64,000 nt of DNA from an uncultured Clostridia bacterium (lineage in GTDB: Bacteria; Bacillota; Clostridia; Oscillospirales; Oscillospiraceae). This document shows, in pieces, positions 1-8,480 of the stretch. Location of the stretch: positions 1-64,000 of the forward strand of contig CANSSG010000011.1 of NCBI GenBank assembly GCA_947649615.1, in the 5' to 3' direction. The notes under the pieces were generated by a model. That model did not search any database, was not told the DNA's origin, and saw only the letters and a list, made by a program, of their open reading frames with translations. The translations under genes were made by a program, and so were the position numbers. Every line of letters starts with the position of its first letter. Position 1 is the stretch's first letter.

Positions 1-412
1 TACCCGGCCTTTGAGCCGTGAACGCTGTGTGCAGATGTAGCCTGCCTTGCGTGGGTTTGGCGGATCGGAGAACGACCCAGTGTGCTCCCCGGCCAGGGAG
101 CCGCTGCTATTGCTCCGTGAAACCCCGCCTGCAAAAGAGGCTAAGAAGCGGTTAGACTGTGGTGGAAAACGCCTAGGCTGTCGTCACTGGGCAGAAGAAG
201 GATTGCAGTGCGGACTAAGTGGCAGTCGGGCAGCGCGGTGGGCAACGCCGCGCCGGGGTGCCGAAGGGGAAACCGCCCGATCGGCAACGAGGGGTGTGTC
301 CCGGGGAAATCCAGCCCGTACCTAAGCCGTAAGATTTACTTCTTCTGCTGCCGGCGTTTAGCATTTTGCGGAGAATGCTCCGTCCCGTCCGCTAGGCGGG
401 GCGGAGTTTTTT
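1..412 (+). ncRNA. Structured non-coding RNA, probable 3' part of OLE RNA
   Basis: No convincing coding frame covers this stretch, yet it is rich in paired segments: for example GCGCGG (around 233-239) pairs with CCGCGC (around 248-253), and TGCCGA pairs with TCGGCA around 259-286. It ends in an intrinsic terminator. OLE RNAs are roughly 600-nt membrane-associated RNAs known from Gram-positive anaerobes and extremophiles; as I recall their genes sit next to oapA inside the isoprenoid/DNA-repair cluster (ispA, dxs, tlyA/yqxC, argR, recN). That is the order found here: RNA, lipoprotein, OapA-like protein, dxs, tlyA, nadK, argR, recN. The 5' part lies outside the window. I could not align the sequence to the family, so the identification rests on position and on the neighbouring OapA-like gene. 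RNase P RNA and tmRNA signatures are absent. Confidence 0.6.
378..412 (+). terminator. Intrinsic terminator of the 5' structured RNA
   Basis: A ten-base-pair stem (CTCCGTCCCG with CGGGGCGGAG, one T-G wobble) is followed directly by a run of six T. It separates the non-coding RNA from the lipoprotein gene that starts 48 bases later. Confidence 0.85.
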
Positions 413-459
413 ATGCCTGAAAAAAGAAAGATGACGGACTAAAAAAGGAGGACGGAAGG

Positions 460-2634
460 ATGCGGAAACGAATCAGGACATGGACAGCGGTCCTATTAAC
501 CCTGACGCTGCTGCTGGCCCTGCCCGCCTGCGGGCGGCAGGAGGAGGAAGAGGAACCCGAGGCCGCCTACGTCTGCGAGCCAATCACATTGCCGGAGGGG
601 ATCAACTACATCCAAGGGGGCTGCCTGATAGGAGAAGACTTCTACATGATAGCCCAGAACCAGCTCAGCCGGCTCTCCCTGGCGGACGGCACAACGGAGG
701 CGCTGCCCTACACTATGGCAGGCTTTCTTGACGGCGCGGTCCACGCCGCGCCGGACGGTACGCTGGTCATATTTGAAGAGACGGCCGGCGGGGAAAACCC
801 GAATGGCAGCTATGCGGTGCGCAGGCTGGACCGGGAAGGGGCGGAGCTGTTCCACTATGAGCGGGAGAAGCGTCCCGGCGAGCCGGAGGTCACCGGCATG
901 CTGTTGGATGCCGATGGCGACGTTTTCATCCGAACGGCCAAACAGGTAGAGGTCGTATCCCCTTCCGGCGAGACCCGGTTCACCCTCCCCACGGAGGAGG
1001 ACCTCTTTGCGTCAGACGATATGATTCTCCTGGGGGATGGCCGGGTAGGCGTACAGGAGTCGGTCCGGAACACCAGTGAGAGATACATCCGCCTGCGGAC
1101 TGTGGACAAAGAGGGCAAGGGCTGGGGCAAAAGCTATTCTTTGTCGGAGTTTGCGTACCTGCGGGACGGGGACGCAAACGCGCTGTTTTACTATGTAGGG
1201 GGCGACAACCTCTATGCCTGGCAGGAGGAGCTGGAGACAGGAAAGCAGATTGTAAACCTGTTGAGCGTTGGATACGCGGGAGAAACGCTGGACTTGATTG
1301 CGCCCATGTCCGATGGACGGGTGGTAGTGGCTGGCAGAGACAGCTCCCAATGGTTCGACATCATCAACCATGGCGGCCAATGGGACTATGAGATGGCGGT
1401 ACTGACGCCAACGGAGGACGTGCCGGAGAAGACCGTTGTCACCTACGCCACCACAGGGCTTGCCACCATGGAACGCTTTTCCATTATGCATTTCAACCGT
1501 ACGAACCCCGATTATCAAATCAAGGTGATTGATTATTCCGACTACGGTTCCTCCGAATCCCAGGAAGCCGCCATGACCCGCCTCGCCACAGAGATCGGCG
1601 CGGGAAAGATACCGGACATCCTGGCGATTTCCGGCGTCCCCACCGCCCGCTGGGCGTCCAACGGCCTGCTGGAGGACCTGTGGCCTTGGATTGACAACGA
1701 CCCGGAGCTGGACCGTGCGGACCTGATGGCGCGTGTGCTCGAAGCTTCAGAGATCAACGGAAAGCTCTACGAAATTTGCGACAACTTCCGTTTTGTCACG
1801 ACAGTGGGCCGCAGGGACGTAGTAGGCGAGCGCATGACCTGGACGCCGGAGGATATGTGGGCCGCGTTGGAAAAGATGCCGGAGGGCTGCGTTCCATTGG
1901 AAGGCACGAAAATGGAGCTGCTGGACGCGCTGATGAGCATGGACTGGAACCGTTTTGTAAATTGGGATCACAGTACATGCAGCTTTGACAGCGAAGAATT
2001 CAAGGAGATATTGAAATTCTGCGCCAGCGTCCCCGACGGGCCTTCCCACGGCTCGAACACGGCATGGGCGCGGGACGGGCGGCTGATGCTGTATACCTAC
2101 TATCCCGGCGAATTTGACAGCGTCCAGCACGGGGAATACGCATTGCAGGGAGAAATTTCCTTTATAGGCTACCCCAACCCCTGGGGCGAGACAGGCAGCA
2201 GCTTCATGTGGAACGGCGGCTGTATGATGACTAGCGCCTGCAAGCAGAAAGAGGGCGCATGGGCCTATCTGCGCACCCTTCTGCTGCCCAAGAAAGACCA
2301 GTTCAGTGAAGTATTCAGCGCATTCCCCGTAAACAAAGAAGATATGGAACGCCTGCGGAAAACCGCCATGGCTCCCATGAAATATGAGCGTTCTTTCGGT
2401 TTTTATAGTGACGGCGAATATTTCGCAATCCAATACCGCGCCGTCACCCAAGAGGAATACGACCAGCTCATGGCCCTCTACGATGCGGTAGACACCTTCC
2501 ACCGCAAAGATAACGCCCTCTCCGAGATCATCACGGAAGTCGCGGGCGCATATTTTTCCGGCGACAAGGCCTTGGAGGAGGCTGCGGAGCTGATCCAGCG
2601 CCGCGCCCAGCTCTACGTAAACGAGCAGACATAA
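460..2634 (+). CDS. Lipoprotein with C-terminal solute-binding domain
   Basis: 724-residue exported lipoprotein. Residues 1-24 form a Lys/Arg-led signal peptide with lipobox LPAC, so it is probably anchored on the outer face of the membrane. Residues about 30-320 contain repeated beta-strand segments (for example GCLIGEDFYMIAQN, LLGDGRVGV) that resemble a propeller-type sensor region. Residues about 325-724 look like a family 1 extracellular solute-binding protein (start KTVVTYATTGLATMERF, later IGAGKIPDILAISG). A strong AAGGAGG lies 8 bases before the ATG. No ABC permease or ATPase accompanies it, so it is either an orphan binding protein or a signalling receptor. It sits between the structured RNA and the oapA-like gene, an unusual place. 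Substrate unknown. Confidence 0.85.
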   Translation: MRKRIRTWTAVLLTLTLLLALPACGRQEEEEEPEAAYVCEPITLPEGINYIQGGCLIGEDFYMIAQNQLSRLSLADGTTEALPYTMAGFLDGAVHAAPDGTLVIFEETAGGENPNGSYAVRRLDREGAELFHYEREKRPGEPEVTGMLLDADGDVFIRTAKQVEVVSPSGETRFTLPTEEDLFASDDMILLGDGRVGVQESVRNTSERYIRLRTVDKEGKGWGKSYSLSEFAYLRDGDANALFYYVGGDNLYAWQEELETGKQIVNLLSVGYAGETLDLIAPMSDGRVVVAGRDSSQWFDIINHGGQWDYEMAVLTPTEDVPEKTVVTYATTGLATMERFSIMHFNRTNPDYQIKVIDYSDYGSSESQEAAMTRLATEIGAGKIPDILAISGVPTARWASNGLLEDLWPWIDNDPELDRADLMARVLEASEINGKLYEICDNFRFVTTVGRRDVVGERMTWTPEDMWAALEKMPEGCVPLEGTKMELLDALMSMDWNRFVNWDHSTCSFDSEEFKEILKFCASVPDGPSHGSNTAWARDGRLMLYTYYPGEFDSVQHGEYALQGEISFIGYPNPWGETGSSFMWNGGCMMTSACKQKEGAWAYLRTLLLPKKDQFSEVFSAFPVNKEDMERLRKTAMAPMKYERSFGFYSDGEYFAIQYRAVTQEEYDQLMALYDAVDTFHRKDNALSEIITEVAGAYFSGDKALEEAAELIQRRAQLYVNEQT

Positions 2635-2678
2635 ATCTAACATAAACCACCATAATGAGAAAGTGAGGAGAACAATTC

Positions 2679-3263
2679 TTGGAAACGAGCGAACAAAAGG
2701 ACGCGAAAAAGAAGTCTAAGAAAAAGGGGAAGCAGGAGAAATCCACAGGCCGCTGGGCGGTGCAGGTATTTTTCATCGCGGTCATTTTATCAGCGGTGCT
2801 GAGTTTTGCTTCGGACCAAGCCTTAGACGGCGCGGGGATCGGGGTAGCTTTTGCGGTATTGTTGGCATTCATCCTGCTTGGCATCGTGTTTGACATCATC
2901 GGGGTATCGGTAACAGCGGCGGACGAGAAGCCCTTCCACTCCATGGCGGCCCGCAAGACCCCCGGCGCCCGGGAGGCCATCGGCCTGATCCGGAAGGCCG
3001 ACAAGGTATCCAGCTTTTGCAACGATGTGGTAGGCGACATCTGCGGCATCATATCCGGTTCCACAGGCGCGGTAATCGTGACCCAGCTTTACGCCGCCTT
3101 CGGCCTGCCCTCCATCGCCATGAGCCTTGCGGTGACGGCGCTGACCTCCGGCCTGACCATTGGCGGGAAGGCCCTGGGCAAGAGCTTCGCCATCGCCAAA
3201 AGCACGGCGGTACTGCAATTGGTAGGGCGCATCCTGCATATATTTTCCCGTAGCAAGAAGTAA
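2679..3263 (+). CDS. oapA: OapA-like OLE RNA-associated membrane protein
   Basis: 194 residues, TTG start preceded by GAGGAG at spacing 8. The first 25 residues are almost entirely Lys, Glu, Gln and Ser, an RNA-binding-like tail. Four hydrophobic segments follow at about 27-45, 54-77, 117-139 and 144-164. A striking polar-in-membrane motif FCNDVVGDICGIISG spans 113-127, after a conserved-looking PGAREAIGLIRKADKV stretch. OapA is described as a small, basic, four-helix membrane protein that binds OLE RNA and tethers it to the membrane, where the complex affects Mg2+, alcohol and energy stress responses. Length, topology, basic tail and position directly before dxs all fit. The lipoprotein between it and the RNA is unexpected. 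The name is inferred from context and topology, not from an alignment. Confidence 0.7.
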   Translation: METSEQKDAKKKSKKKGKQEKSTGRWAVQVFFIAVILSAVLSFASDQALDGAGIGVAFAVLLAFILLGIVFDIIGVSVTAADEKPFHSMAARKTPGAREAIGLIRKADKVSSFCNDVVGDICGIISGSTGAVIVTQLYAAFGLPSIAMSLAVTALTSGLTIGGKALGKSFAIAKSTAVLQLVGRILHIFSRSKK

Positions 3264-3293
3264 GCGGCGCAAGCGAGCGGAGGTGAAGCGGCC

Positions 3294-5135
3294 TTGATTT
3301 TGGAACGGATAACAAGCCCTGCTGACGTAAAATCCCTCAGCCGGGAGGAGTTGCCCCAGCTATGTAGCGAGTTGCGGACGTTTTTAGTAGACGCGGTATC
3401 CCGCACAGGGGGCCATTTGGCGTCCAACCTGGGGGCAGTAGAGTTGACGGTGGCCCTCCACCGGGTTTACGACACATCCCAGGACCGCCTGGTATTTGAC
3501 GTAGGCCACCAGTGCTACGTCCACAAGGCCCTCACCGGGCGGCGGGAGTTGTTCGGGACCTTGCGGCAGCTGGGGGGGCTGGCAGGCTTCCCCAAGCCGG
3601 AGGAGAGCGTACACGACGCCTTCATCGCCGGCCACGCGTCCAACTCGGTGTCGGCGGCGTTGGGCATGGCCCGGGCCAGGACCCTGTCCGGCGCTGGCTA
3701 CGCCGTAGCGGCCCTGATAGGCGATGGCGCGCTGACCGGCGGGCTGGCCTACGAGGGCCTGAACGACGCCGGGGCGTCCGGGGAGCCGCTGGTAGTGATT
3801 CTCAACGACAACGGCATGTCCATCGACCCCAACGTAGGGGGCGTAGCCACCCATTTAGGCCGCCTGCGCCTGCGCCCGGGGTATTACCGGTTCAAGAAGG
3901 GCTACCGGGCGCTGCTCTCCCACATTCCCGGCGGACGGCGCTTCTACCGGTTCACCCACCGGCTCAAGACCGTTCTGAAAAAGGCGATATATCCCTGCTC
4001 CATGTTTGAGGACATGGGTTTCACCTACCTTGGCCCCATAGACGGCCACAACATCGAGCAGTTATGCACCACCCTGGCCTGGGCGAAAGAGATGGACTGC
4101 CCCGTGCTGCTCCACATCCGCACGACCAAAGGAAAGGGCTACGCCCCTGCGGAGTCCCAGCCGGAGCGCAGCCACGGCGTATCCCCCTTTGACCCGTCCG
4201 TTGGCCCGGACTTAGGGCGGGCCATCGACTTTTCCTATATATTGGGCCACGAATTGGTGGAGCTTGCGGGGCAGGACAGGCGGGTGTGCGCCATTACCGC
4301 CGCCATGGCGGAGGGGACAGGGCTTCAGGAGTTTGCTTCCGCATGGCCGAAGCGTTTTTTTGACGTAGGCATTGCCGAGGGCCACGCGGCGGTGATGGCG
4401 GCCGGCCTGGCCAAGCAGGGGATGGTGCCGGTTTTTGCTGTATACTCATCCTTTTTGCAGCGGAGTTTTGACATGCTGCTCCACGACATTGCCCTGCAAG
4501 GCCTGCATGTCGTGCTGGCGGTGGACCGCGCCGGCTTAGTGGGCGCGGACGGCCCAACCCACCACGGCTGCCAGGACGTAGGCTATCTGACCCAGATTCC
4601 CGGCATGACGGTGCTGTGTCCCGCCGGCTTCGCGGAGCTGAAGGCCATGCTCCGCCACGCCATCGCCGCCCCAGGACCCGCTGCCATCCGCTACCCCCGG
4701 GGGGGCGAGGCCCGGCAATACCCGGCCTGGGACGGGGAACCCGCCGTCATCCTCCAGCCCGGGACGGACGTGACGCTGGTATCTTACGGTACGCTGACGG
4801 ATGAAATCCTGGACGCGGCGGCGCTCCTGCTGGAAAAAGGCGTCCACGCCGAGGTTATCAAGCTTCACCGCATCGCCCCCCTGGACCCGGCCCTGGTGAT
4901 TGCTTCGGTGAAGCGGACGCGCCGCCTGCTGGTACTGGAGGACTGCAACGAGAACGGCTCCATCGGCCAGCAGCTAGCCGCCGCGCTGGCGGCGGCGGGC
5001 ATTGTGCCGGAAGCATTGCGGCTGAAGAACCTGAAAAATAAATTCGCCCCGCAAGGCGCCGTGGCCCAGCTTCGTCAAATGCTGGGCCTGGATGCCGGGG
5101 GCGTAGCGGAGCAGGTATTGGAGGAGATGCTATGA
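3294..5135 (+). CDS. dxs: 1-deoxy-D-xylulose-5-phosphate synthase
   Basis: 613 residues, close to the usual length for this enzyme. It condenses pyruvate and glyceraldehyde 3-phosphate, using thiamine diphosphate, in the first step of the MEP isoprenoid pathway and also supplies thiamine and pyridoxal precursors. Visible motifs are DVGHQCYVHKALTGR near the N-terminus, the TPP-binding GDGALTGGLAYEGLN, and DVGIAEGHAAVMAAGLA containing the catalytic glutamate. The TTG start has GGAGGTG at good spacing; the preceding gene ends 30 bases earlier, so it is probably co-transcribed with oapA. The stop overlaps the next gene's ATG (ATGA). Confidence 0.96.
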   Translation: MILERITSPADVKSLSREELPQLCSELRTFLVDAVSRTGGHLASNLGAVELTVALHRVYDTSQDRLVFDVGHQCYVHKALTGRRELFGTLRQLGGLAGFPKPEESVHDAFIAGHASNSVSAALGMARARTLSGAGYAVAALIGDGALTGGLAYEGLNDAGASGEPLVVILNDNGMSIDPNVGGVATHLGRLRLRPGYYRFKKGYRALLSHIPGGRRFYRFTHRLKTVLKKAIYPCSMFEDMGFTYLGPIDGHNIEQLCTTLAWAKEMDCPVLLHIRTTKGKGYAPAESQPERSHGVSPFDPSVGPDLGRAIDFSYILGHELVELAGQDRRVCAITAAMAEGTGLQEFASAWPKRFFDVGIAEGHAAVMAAGLAKQGMVPVFAVYSSFLQRSFDMLLHDIALQGLHVVLAVDRAGLVGADGPTHHGCQDVGYLTQIPGMTVLCPAGFAELKAMLRHAIAAPGPAAIRYPRGGEARQYPAWDGEPAVILQPGTDVTLVSYGTLTDEILDAAALLLEKGVHAEVIKLHRIAPLDPALVIASVKRTRRLLVLEDCNENGSIGQQLAAALAAAGIVPEALRLKNLKNKFAPQGAVAQLRQMLGLDAGGVAEQVLEEML

Positions 5136-5662
5136 TTGCAATACGGGAAATCACTCCCGCCCGCAAATCGGACGTCAACATACCCAATGAACCCTTCCCG
5201 CTGTTTGGCAGGATGGTTCCCGCCTATCAGGATGGGATTTGGAGCCACCGGTGCGTTCTGTTTGAAGAGAAGGACGTATCAGAAATGTGTTTCCCTGACG
5301 AAAACTACGACTATGACGAAATGAGGGAAAACAGCGTATTTCTCGGCGCTTATAACGGCGAAGCCTGCGTAGGCCTGGCGATACTCCAGGACGGCATGTG
5401 CCGGTACATGTATCTGTATGATTTGAAGGTATCCCGCGCCTGCCGCGGCCAAGGCGTGGGCAGGGCGTTAATTGAGAAGGCCAAGGAGGCCTGCAAGACC
5501 AAGGGTTATAGAGGCATATACACCCAAGGCCAGGACAACAACCTGGGGGCCTGCCGTTTTTATTTGAAGGCTGGATTCCGCATCGGCGGACTGGACACGG
5601 AGGTATACAAGGGGACAAAACAGGAAGGAAAATCGGACATTTTCTTTTATCTTGACCTATAG
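5132..5662 (+). CDS. GNAT family N-acetyltransferase
   Basis: 176 residues. It would transfer an acetyl group from acetyl-CoA to an amine; the acceptor cannot be read from sequence. The acetyl-CoA pyrophosphate loop is visible as ACRGQGVGRALIEKA near residue 108, and the C-terminal half has the usual FYLKAGFRIGG element. The start overlaps the dxs stop by four bases, giving tight translational coupling. This gene and the next two interrupt the dxs-tlyA stretch that is contiguous in many relatives. Confidence 0.88.
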   Translation: MIAIREITPARKSDVNIPNEPFPLFGRMVPAYQDGIWSHRCVLFEEKDVSEMCFPDENYDYDEMRENSVFLGAYNGEACVGLAILQDGMCRYMYLYDLKVSRACRGQGVGRALIEKAKEACKTKGYRGIYTQGQDNNLGACRFYLKAGFRIGGLDTEVYKGTKQEGKSDIFFYLDL

Positions 5663-5710
5663 AAGCCGGAAATGAGGGCCTGTGCCGTCCCCTTGAGAGA
5701 GGAGAGAGAA

Positions 5711-6475
5711 ATGCTGCTGCAAGAATTCGACCCCAACCCAACGGCGGTCATCAACCCTGCCGCCATACACCAGCCCATCGCGGGCTGTCCCAGGACGGCG
5801 GTATCCTGCTTTGAGCGAAGCGCCTTCGGGAGAATGGTGGAGCGTCTGGGCGGGAAGCCCTTCGCGCAGACCTCATGCGCGAATTTGGAGATTCCCGTCT
5901 ACCGGGCGGCATACAAAGGAAAAGAGATCGCCTTATATGAATCTTACGTTGGGGCGGCTGGCTGCGTTGGGATGCTGGAGGATTTGTTTGCCCTGGGCGT
6001 GGAAAGGCTGGTTTTGTTCGGCACCTGCGGGGCGCTGGACCCAGCCCTCAAGGACTGCGGCATCATCATTCCCACCGCCGCCCTGCGGGATGAGGGGACC
6101 AGCTATCACTACGCGACGCCCAGCGATGAAATTGAGGTCAACACCAAATACCGGGAAGAATTTACAGAAATCCTGCGCCGCCATAACTGCGCCTATACCA
6201 TGGGGAAGGCCTGGACCACCGACGCCTTTTACCGCGAAACGCCGGAAAAGATGGCCCGCCGGCGGGCGGCTGGCTGTGTGTGCGTGGATATGGAGTGTTC
6301 CGCCGTAGCCGCGCTGGCGCAGTTCCGGCAGAAAGAGGTGTTCCAATTCTTCCACGTCTCCGACAACCTGGGCGGCGGGGATTGGGAAGCATGGAGCCTT
6401 GGCCAGGAAAAGAACATCAGCGGAAAGGACAAGGCGGCGCTGCTGGCTCTGGAGCTTGCGGCGGAGATATCGTAA
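5711..6475 (+). CDS. Nucleoside phosphorylase (uridine phosphorylase-like)
   Basis: 254 residues from the ATG at 5711, which has a good GAGAGGAG ribosome site; an upstream in-frame ATG at 5672 lacks one and was not used. Members of the PNP_UDP_1 family split nucleosides with phosphate in the cytoplasm. Motifs: GTCGALDPAL near residue 100 and DMECSAVAALAQF near 195, where the glutamate normally contacts the ribose. Together they favour a uridine- or purine-phosphorylase activity, exact base uncertain. It lies in a compact plus-strand run with short gaps. Confidence 0.88.
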   Translation: MLLQEFDPNPTAVINPAAIHQPIAGCPRTAVSCFERSAFGRMVERLGGKPFAQTSCANLEIPVYRAAYKGKEIALYESYVGAAGCVGMLEDLFALGVERLVLFGTCGALDPALKDCGIIIPTAALRDEGTSYHYATPSDEIEVNTKYREEFTEILRRHNCAYTMGKAWTTDAFYRETPEKMARRRAAGCVCVDMECSAVAALAQFRQKEVFQFFHVSDNLGGGDWEAWSLGQEKNISGKDKAALLALELAAEIS

Positions 6476-6487
6476 GGAGGGAACTGC

Positions 6488-7144
6488 ATGGCGTACCAAT
6501 GGATTGACATGGAGAGCTTTCCCAGAAGAAAGCATTTTGCATATTTCAGCACACTGGCGTATCCCTATGTAGGCACCACCGCCAATGTGGATATTACGGA
6601 TATTCTGCGGGTAATCAAAGGGGAAAAACTGCCGTTTTTCTTAACGGTCTGCTACTGCGCAGCCCGGGCCGCCAACAGCGTCCCGGAACTGCGCCAGCGG
6701 ATTCGGGACGGCCGGATCATCATTTTTGACCATTGCCGCACCTCCCACACCGTGGCGCTGGAGGACGGCACGTACTGCTACTGTACGCTGGATGGCAGCC
6801 TGCCCTTTGACAAGTACCTGTCCGTTGGGAAAGCGGCCCAGGAGCGGGCGCGGCAGCGGAGGAGCCTGGAAGAAGAAGCGGAGGAGCCGGAGGAATTGCT
6901 GTTCATCTCCACAACGCCATGGCTGACCTATACGGCGCTGGTCCAGCCGGTTCCCATCCCTGCGGACAGCAATCCCAGGATCACCTGGGGGAAATATTTT
7001 ACCCAGGAGGGGAAAACCCTGCTGCCCGTTTCCATCCTCTGCCACCACGCCCTGGTGGACGGCATCCACATTGCGGCCTTTTATCAGGCGTTGGAGCGGG
7101 AGCTGGCGGCCATCGCCGGAGGGACGGGAGAAGCCCATGGGTAA
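6488..7144 (+). CDS. CatA-like chloramphenicol acetyltransferase family protein
   Basis: 218 residues, the usual CAT trimer subunit length. CATs acetylate chloramphenicol with acetyl-CoA. The hallmark HHALVDG (186-192) matches the HHxxxDG active site, with the second histidine as the base; an N-terminal YPYVGTTANVDIT and a central TTPWLTYT segment also fit the fold. Whether it acts on chloramphenicol or another hydroxyl acceptor cannot be told; chromosomal clostridial copies are often not resistance enzymes. GAGGG lies upstream of the ATG. Its 3' end overlaps the tlyA start by eight bases. Confidence 0.85.
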   Translation: MAYQWIDMESFPRRKHFAYFSTLAYPYVGTTANVDITDILRVIKGEKLPFFLTVCYCAARAANSVPELRQRIRDGRIIIFDHCRTSHTVALEDGTYCYCTLDGSLPFDKYLSVGKAAQERARQRRSLEEEAEEPEELLFISTTPWLTYTALVQPVPIPADSNPRITWGKYFTQEGKTLLPVSILCHHALVDGIHIAAFYQALERELAAIAGGTGEAHG

Positions 7145-7946
7145 GAAAATCAGACTGGATGTACTTCTGACGGAGAAAGGCCTTCAAGAGAGCCGCCAGA
7201 AGGCCCAGGCCACTATCATGAGCGGCCTGGTCTACGTTGCCGGACAGCGTGTGGACAAGCCCGGGACCGCCGTGGACCCAGACGCGGAAATCGAAATCCG
7301 GGGGAACACCCTGCGGTATGTCAGCCGGGGCGGGTTGAAGCTGGAAAAGGCTATGGCTGTATGGCCTATTGCCCTGTCAGGCATGGTCTGCATGGACGTT
7401 GGCGCGTCCACAGGCGGGTTTACAGACTGCATGCTCCAAAACGGCGCGGCAAAGGTCTACGCGGTGGACGTGGGCTATGGGCAGCTTGCCTGGAGCCTGC
7501 GCAGCGATGAACGGGTGGTCTGCCTGGAGCGGACCAACGCCAGGTATTTAAGCCATGAGATTATTCCGGAAGAACCGGATTTTTCCAGCGTGGACGTCAG
7601 CTTCATTTCTCTAAAATTGATTCTTCCCGCCATCGCCGGGGTGCTGAAGGACGGGGGAGAGGTGGTTTGCCTTGTAAAGCCCCAGTTTGAAGCGGGGAAG
7701 GAAAAGGTAGGCAAAAAAGGCGTGGTCCGCGACCCGGCTGTCCACTTGGAGGTATTGGAGCGGTTTTTGGAACACGCTTCGGAGAGCGGCTTCACCGTGC
7801 TGGATTTGGCGTATTCCCCCGTCCGGGGGCCGGAGGGGAATATTGAGTATTTGGGCTGGCTGCGAAAGGGCAGGGGAGAGGAAAAGTCCTTCGGCCTGGC
7901 CGCGCTGGTGGAGGCGTCCCACGCGGAATTGGAGCGGAAGGAGTAG
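7137..7946 (+). CDS. tlyA: TlyA-family rRNA 2'-O-methyltransferase (YqxC)
   Basis: 269 residues from the ATG at 7137 (MGKKIRLDVLLTEKG), chosen because the frame before it overlaps the CAT-like gene and MGKKIRLDVLL is a typical S4-domain start. Residues 1-62 form an S4 RNA-binding domain; the rest is an FtsJ/RrmJ-like SAM methyltransferase with GASTGGFTDCMLQNGA and KPQFEAGKEKVGKKG. TlyA methylates ribose in 16S and 23S rRNA, which affects capreomycin sensitivity. The gene normally lies between dxs and argR/recN in Firmicutes, as here. Confidence 0.92.
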   Translation: MGKKIRLDVLLTEKGLQESRQKAQATIMSGLVYVAGQRVDKPGTAVDPDAEIEIRGNTLRYVSRGGLKLEKAMAVWPIALSGMVCMDVGASTGGFTDCMLQNGAAKVYAVDVGYGQLAWSLRSDERVVCLERTNARYLSHEIIPEEPDFSSVDVSFISLKLILPAIAGVLKDGGEVVCLVKPQFEAGKEKVGKKGVVRDPAVHLEVLERFLEHASESGFTVLDLAYSPVRGPEGNIEYLGWLRKGRGEEKSFGLAALVEASHAELERKE

Positions 7947-7949
7947 CCT

Positions 7950-8204
7950 ATGGCCGGATTGCCGTCTATGATGAATATTGGCCGGGAAATGGAGAAAAAG
8001 CTGCGGTCTGTTGGGATATGCTCCGCGGAGGAGCTGATGGCGGTTGGCGCCGAAGAAGCCTTTGCACGGCTTAAGGAACAATATCCGCAGGTATGCCTGG
8101 TGCATTTGTACGCCCTGGAGGGCGCGGTGTCTCAGACGGAGTTTAACGGCCTTTCCAAAGAAAAGAAAGCGGAATTGAAGCGATTCTGCGATGGGTTGGC
8201 GTGA
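7950..8204 (+). CDS. TfoX C-terminal domain protein
   Basis: 84 residues forming only a TfoX_C-type helix-hairpin-helix-like domain: LPSMMNIGREMEKKLRSVGI, EELMAVGAEEAF and VCLVHLYALEGAV. Full TfoX/Sxy proteins act in competence regulation in Proteobacteria; stand-alone C-terminal domains are common in Firmicutes and have no settled role. It starts three bases after the tlyA stop, so it is in the same transcript. Confidence 0.85.
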   Translation: MAGLPSMMNIGREMEKKLRSVGICSAEELMAVGAEEAFARLKEQYPQVCLVHLYALEGAVSQTEFNGLSKEKKAELKRFCDGLA

Positions 8205-8231
8205 AAACAAAAACTTTAAGGAGACATACCG

Positions 8232-8441
8232 ATGGGGAACAATGGGCGGAAAAGAATTTTGAAGTATTTTCTGGCCGGCCTTGCCGTTGCGGCAGGCGGA
8301 ATGCTTTTCTCAGATATTGCCGGGGATTTTTTCAATGGAATGGATTATGGAAGCGCGGTGAATCTGGGAATCGGGATGTACTTGTGCGTGGTCGTGGTTA
8401 CCTGCACGGGAATCATCGTTTCCCATCTGGATAAAAAATAG
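8232..8441 (+). CDS. Small two-helix membrane protein, unknown function
   Basis: 69 residues, ATG preceded by AAGGAG with good spacing. A basic start (MGNNGRKRILKYF) leads into two hydrophobic segments at about 12-28 and 46-62, ending SHLDKK, so both termini probably face the cytoplasm. An overlapping frame beginning at 8201 has no ribosome site and was rejected. I do not recognise the family. It lies between tfoX-like and nadK genes on the same strand. Confidence 0.6.
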   Translation: MGNNGRKRILKYFLAGLAVAAGGMLFSDIAGDFFNGMDYGSAVNLGIGMYLCVVVVTCTGIIVSHLDKK

Positions 8442-8480
8442 TTTCCCGCTTGATTGGTGAAATCACATGGAGGTGCTTGG

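Noticed and set aside
1-412. RNase P RNA, tmRNA, SRP RNA or group II intron
   Set aside because: Signature elements (GAGGAAAGTCC, ACAGA-type P RNA core, CCA-ended tRNA half, SRP tetraloop domain, intron domain V) were not found; gene context favours OLE.
1-412. IscB-type guide (omega/HEARO) RNA
   Set aside because: No IscB or TnpB gene follows; the next genes are a lipoprotein and a membrane protein.
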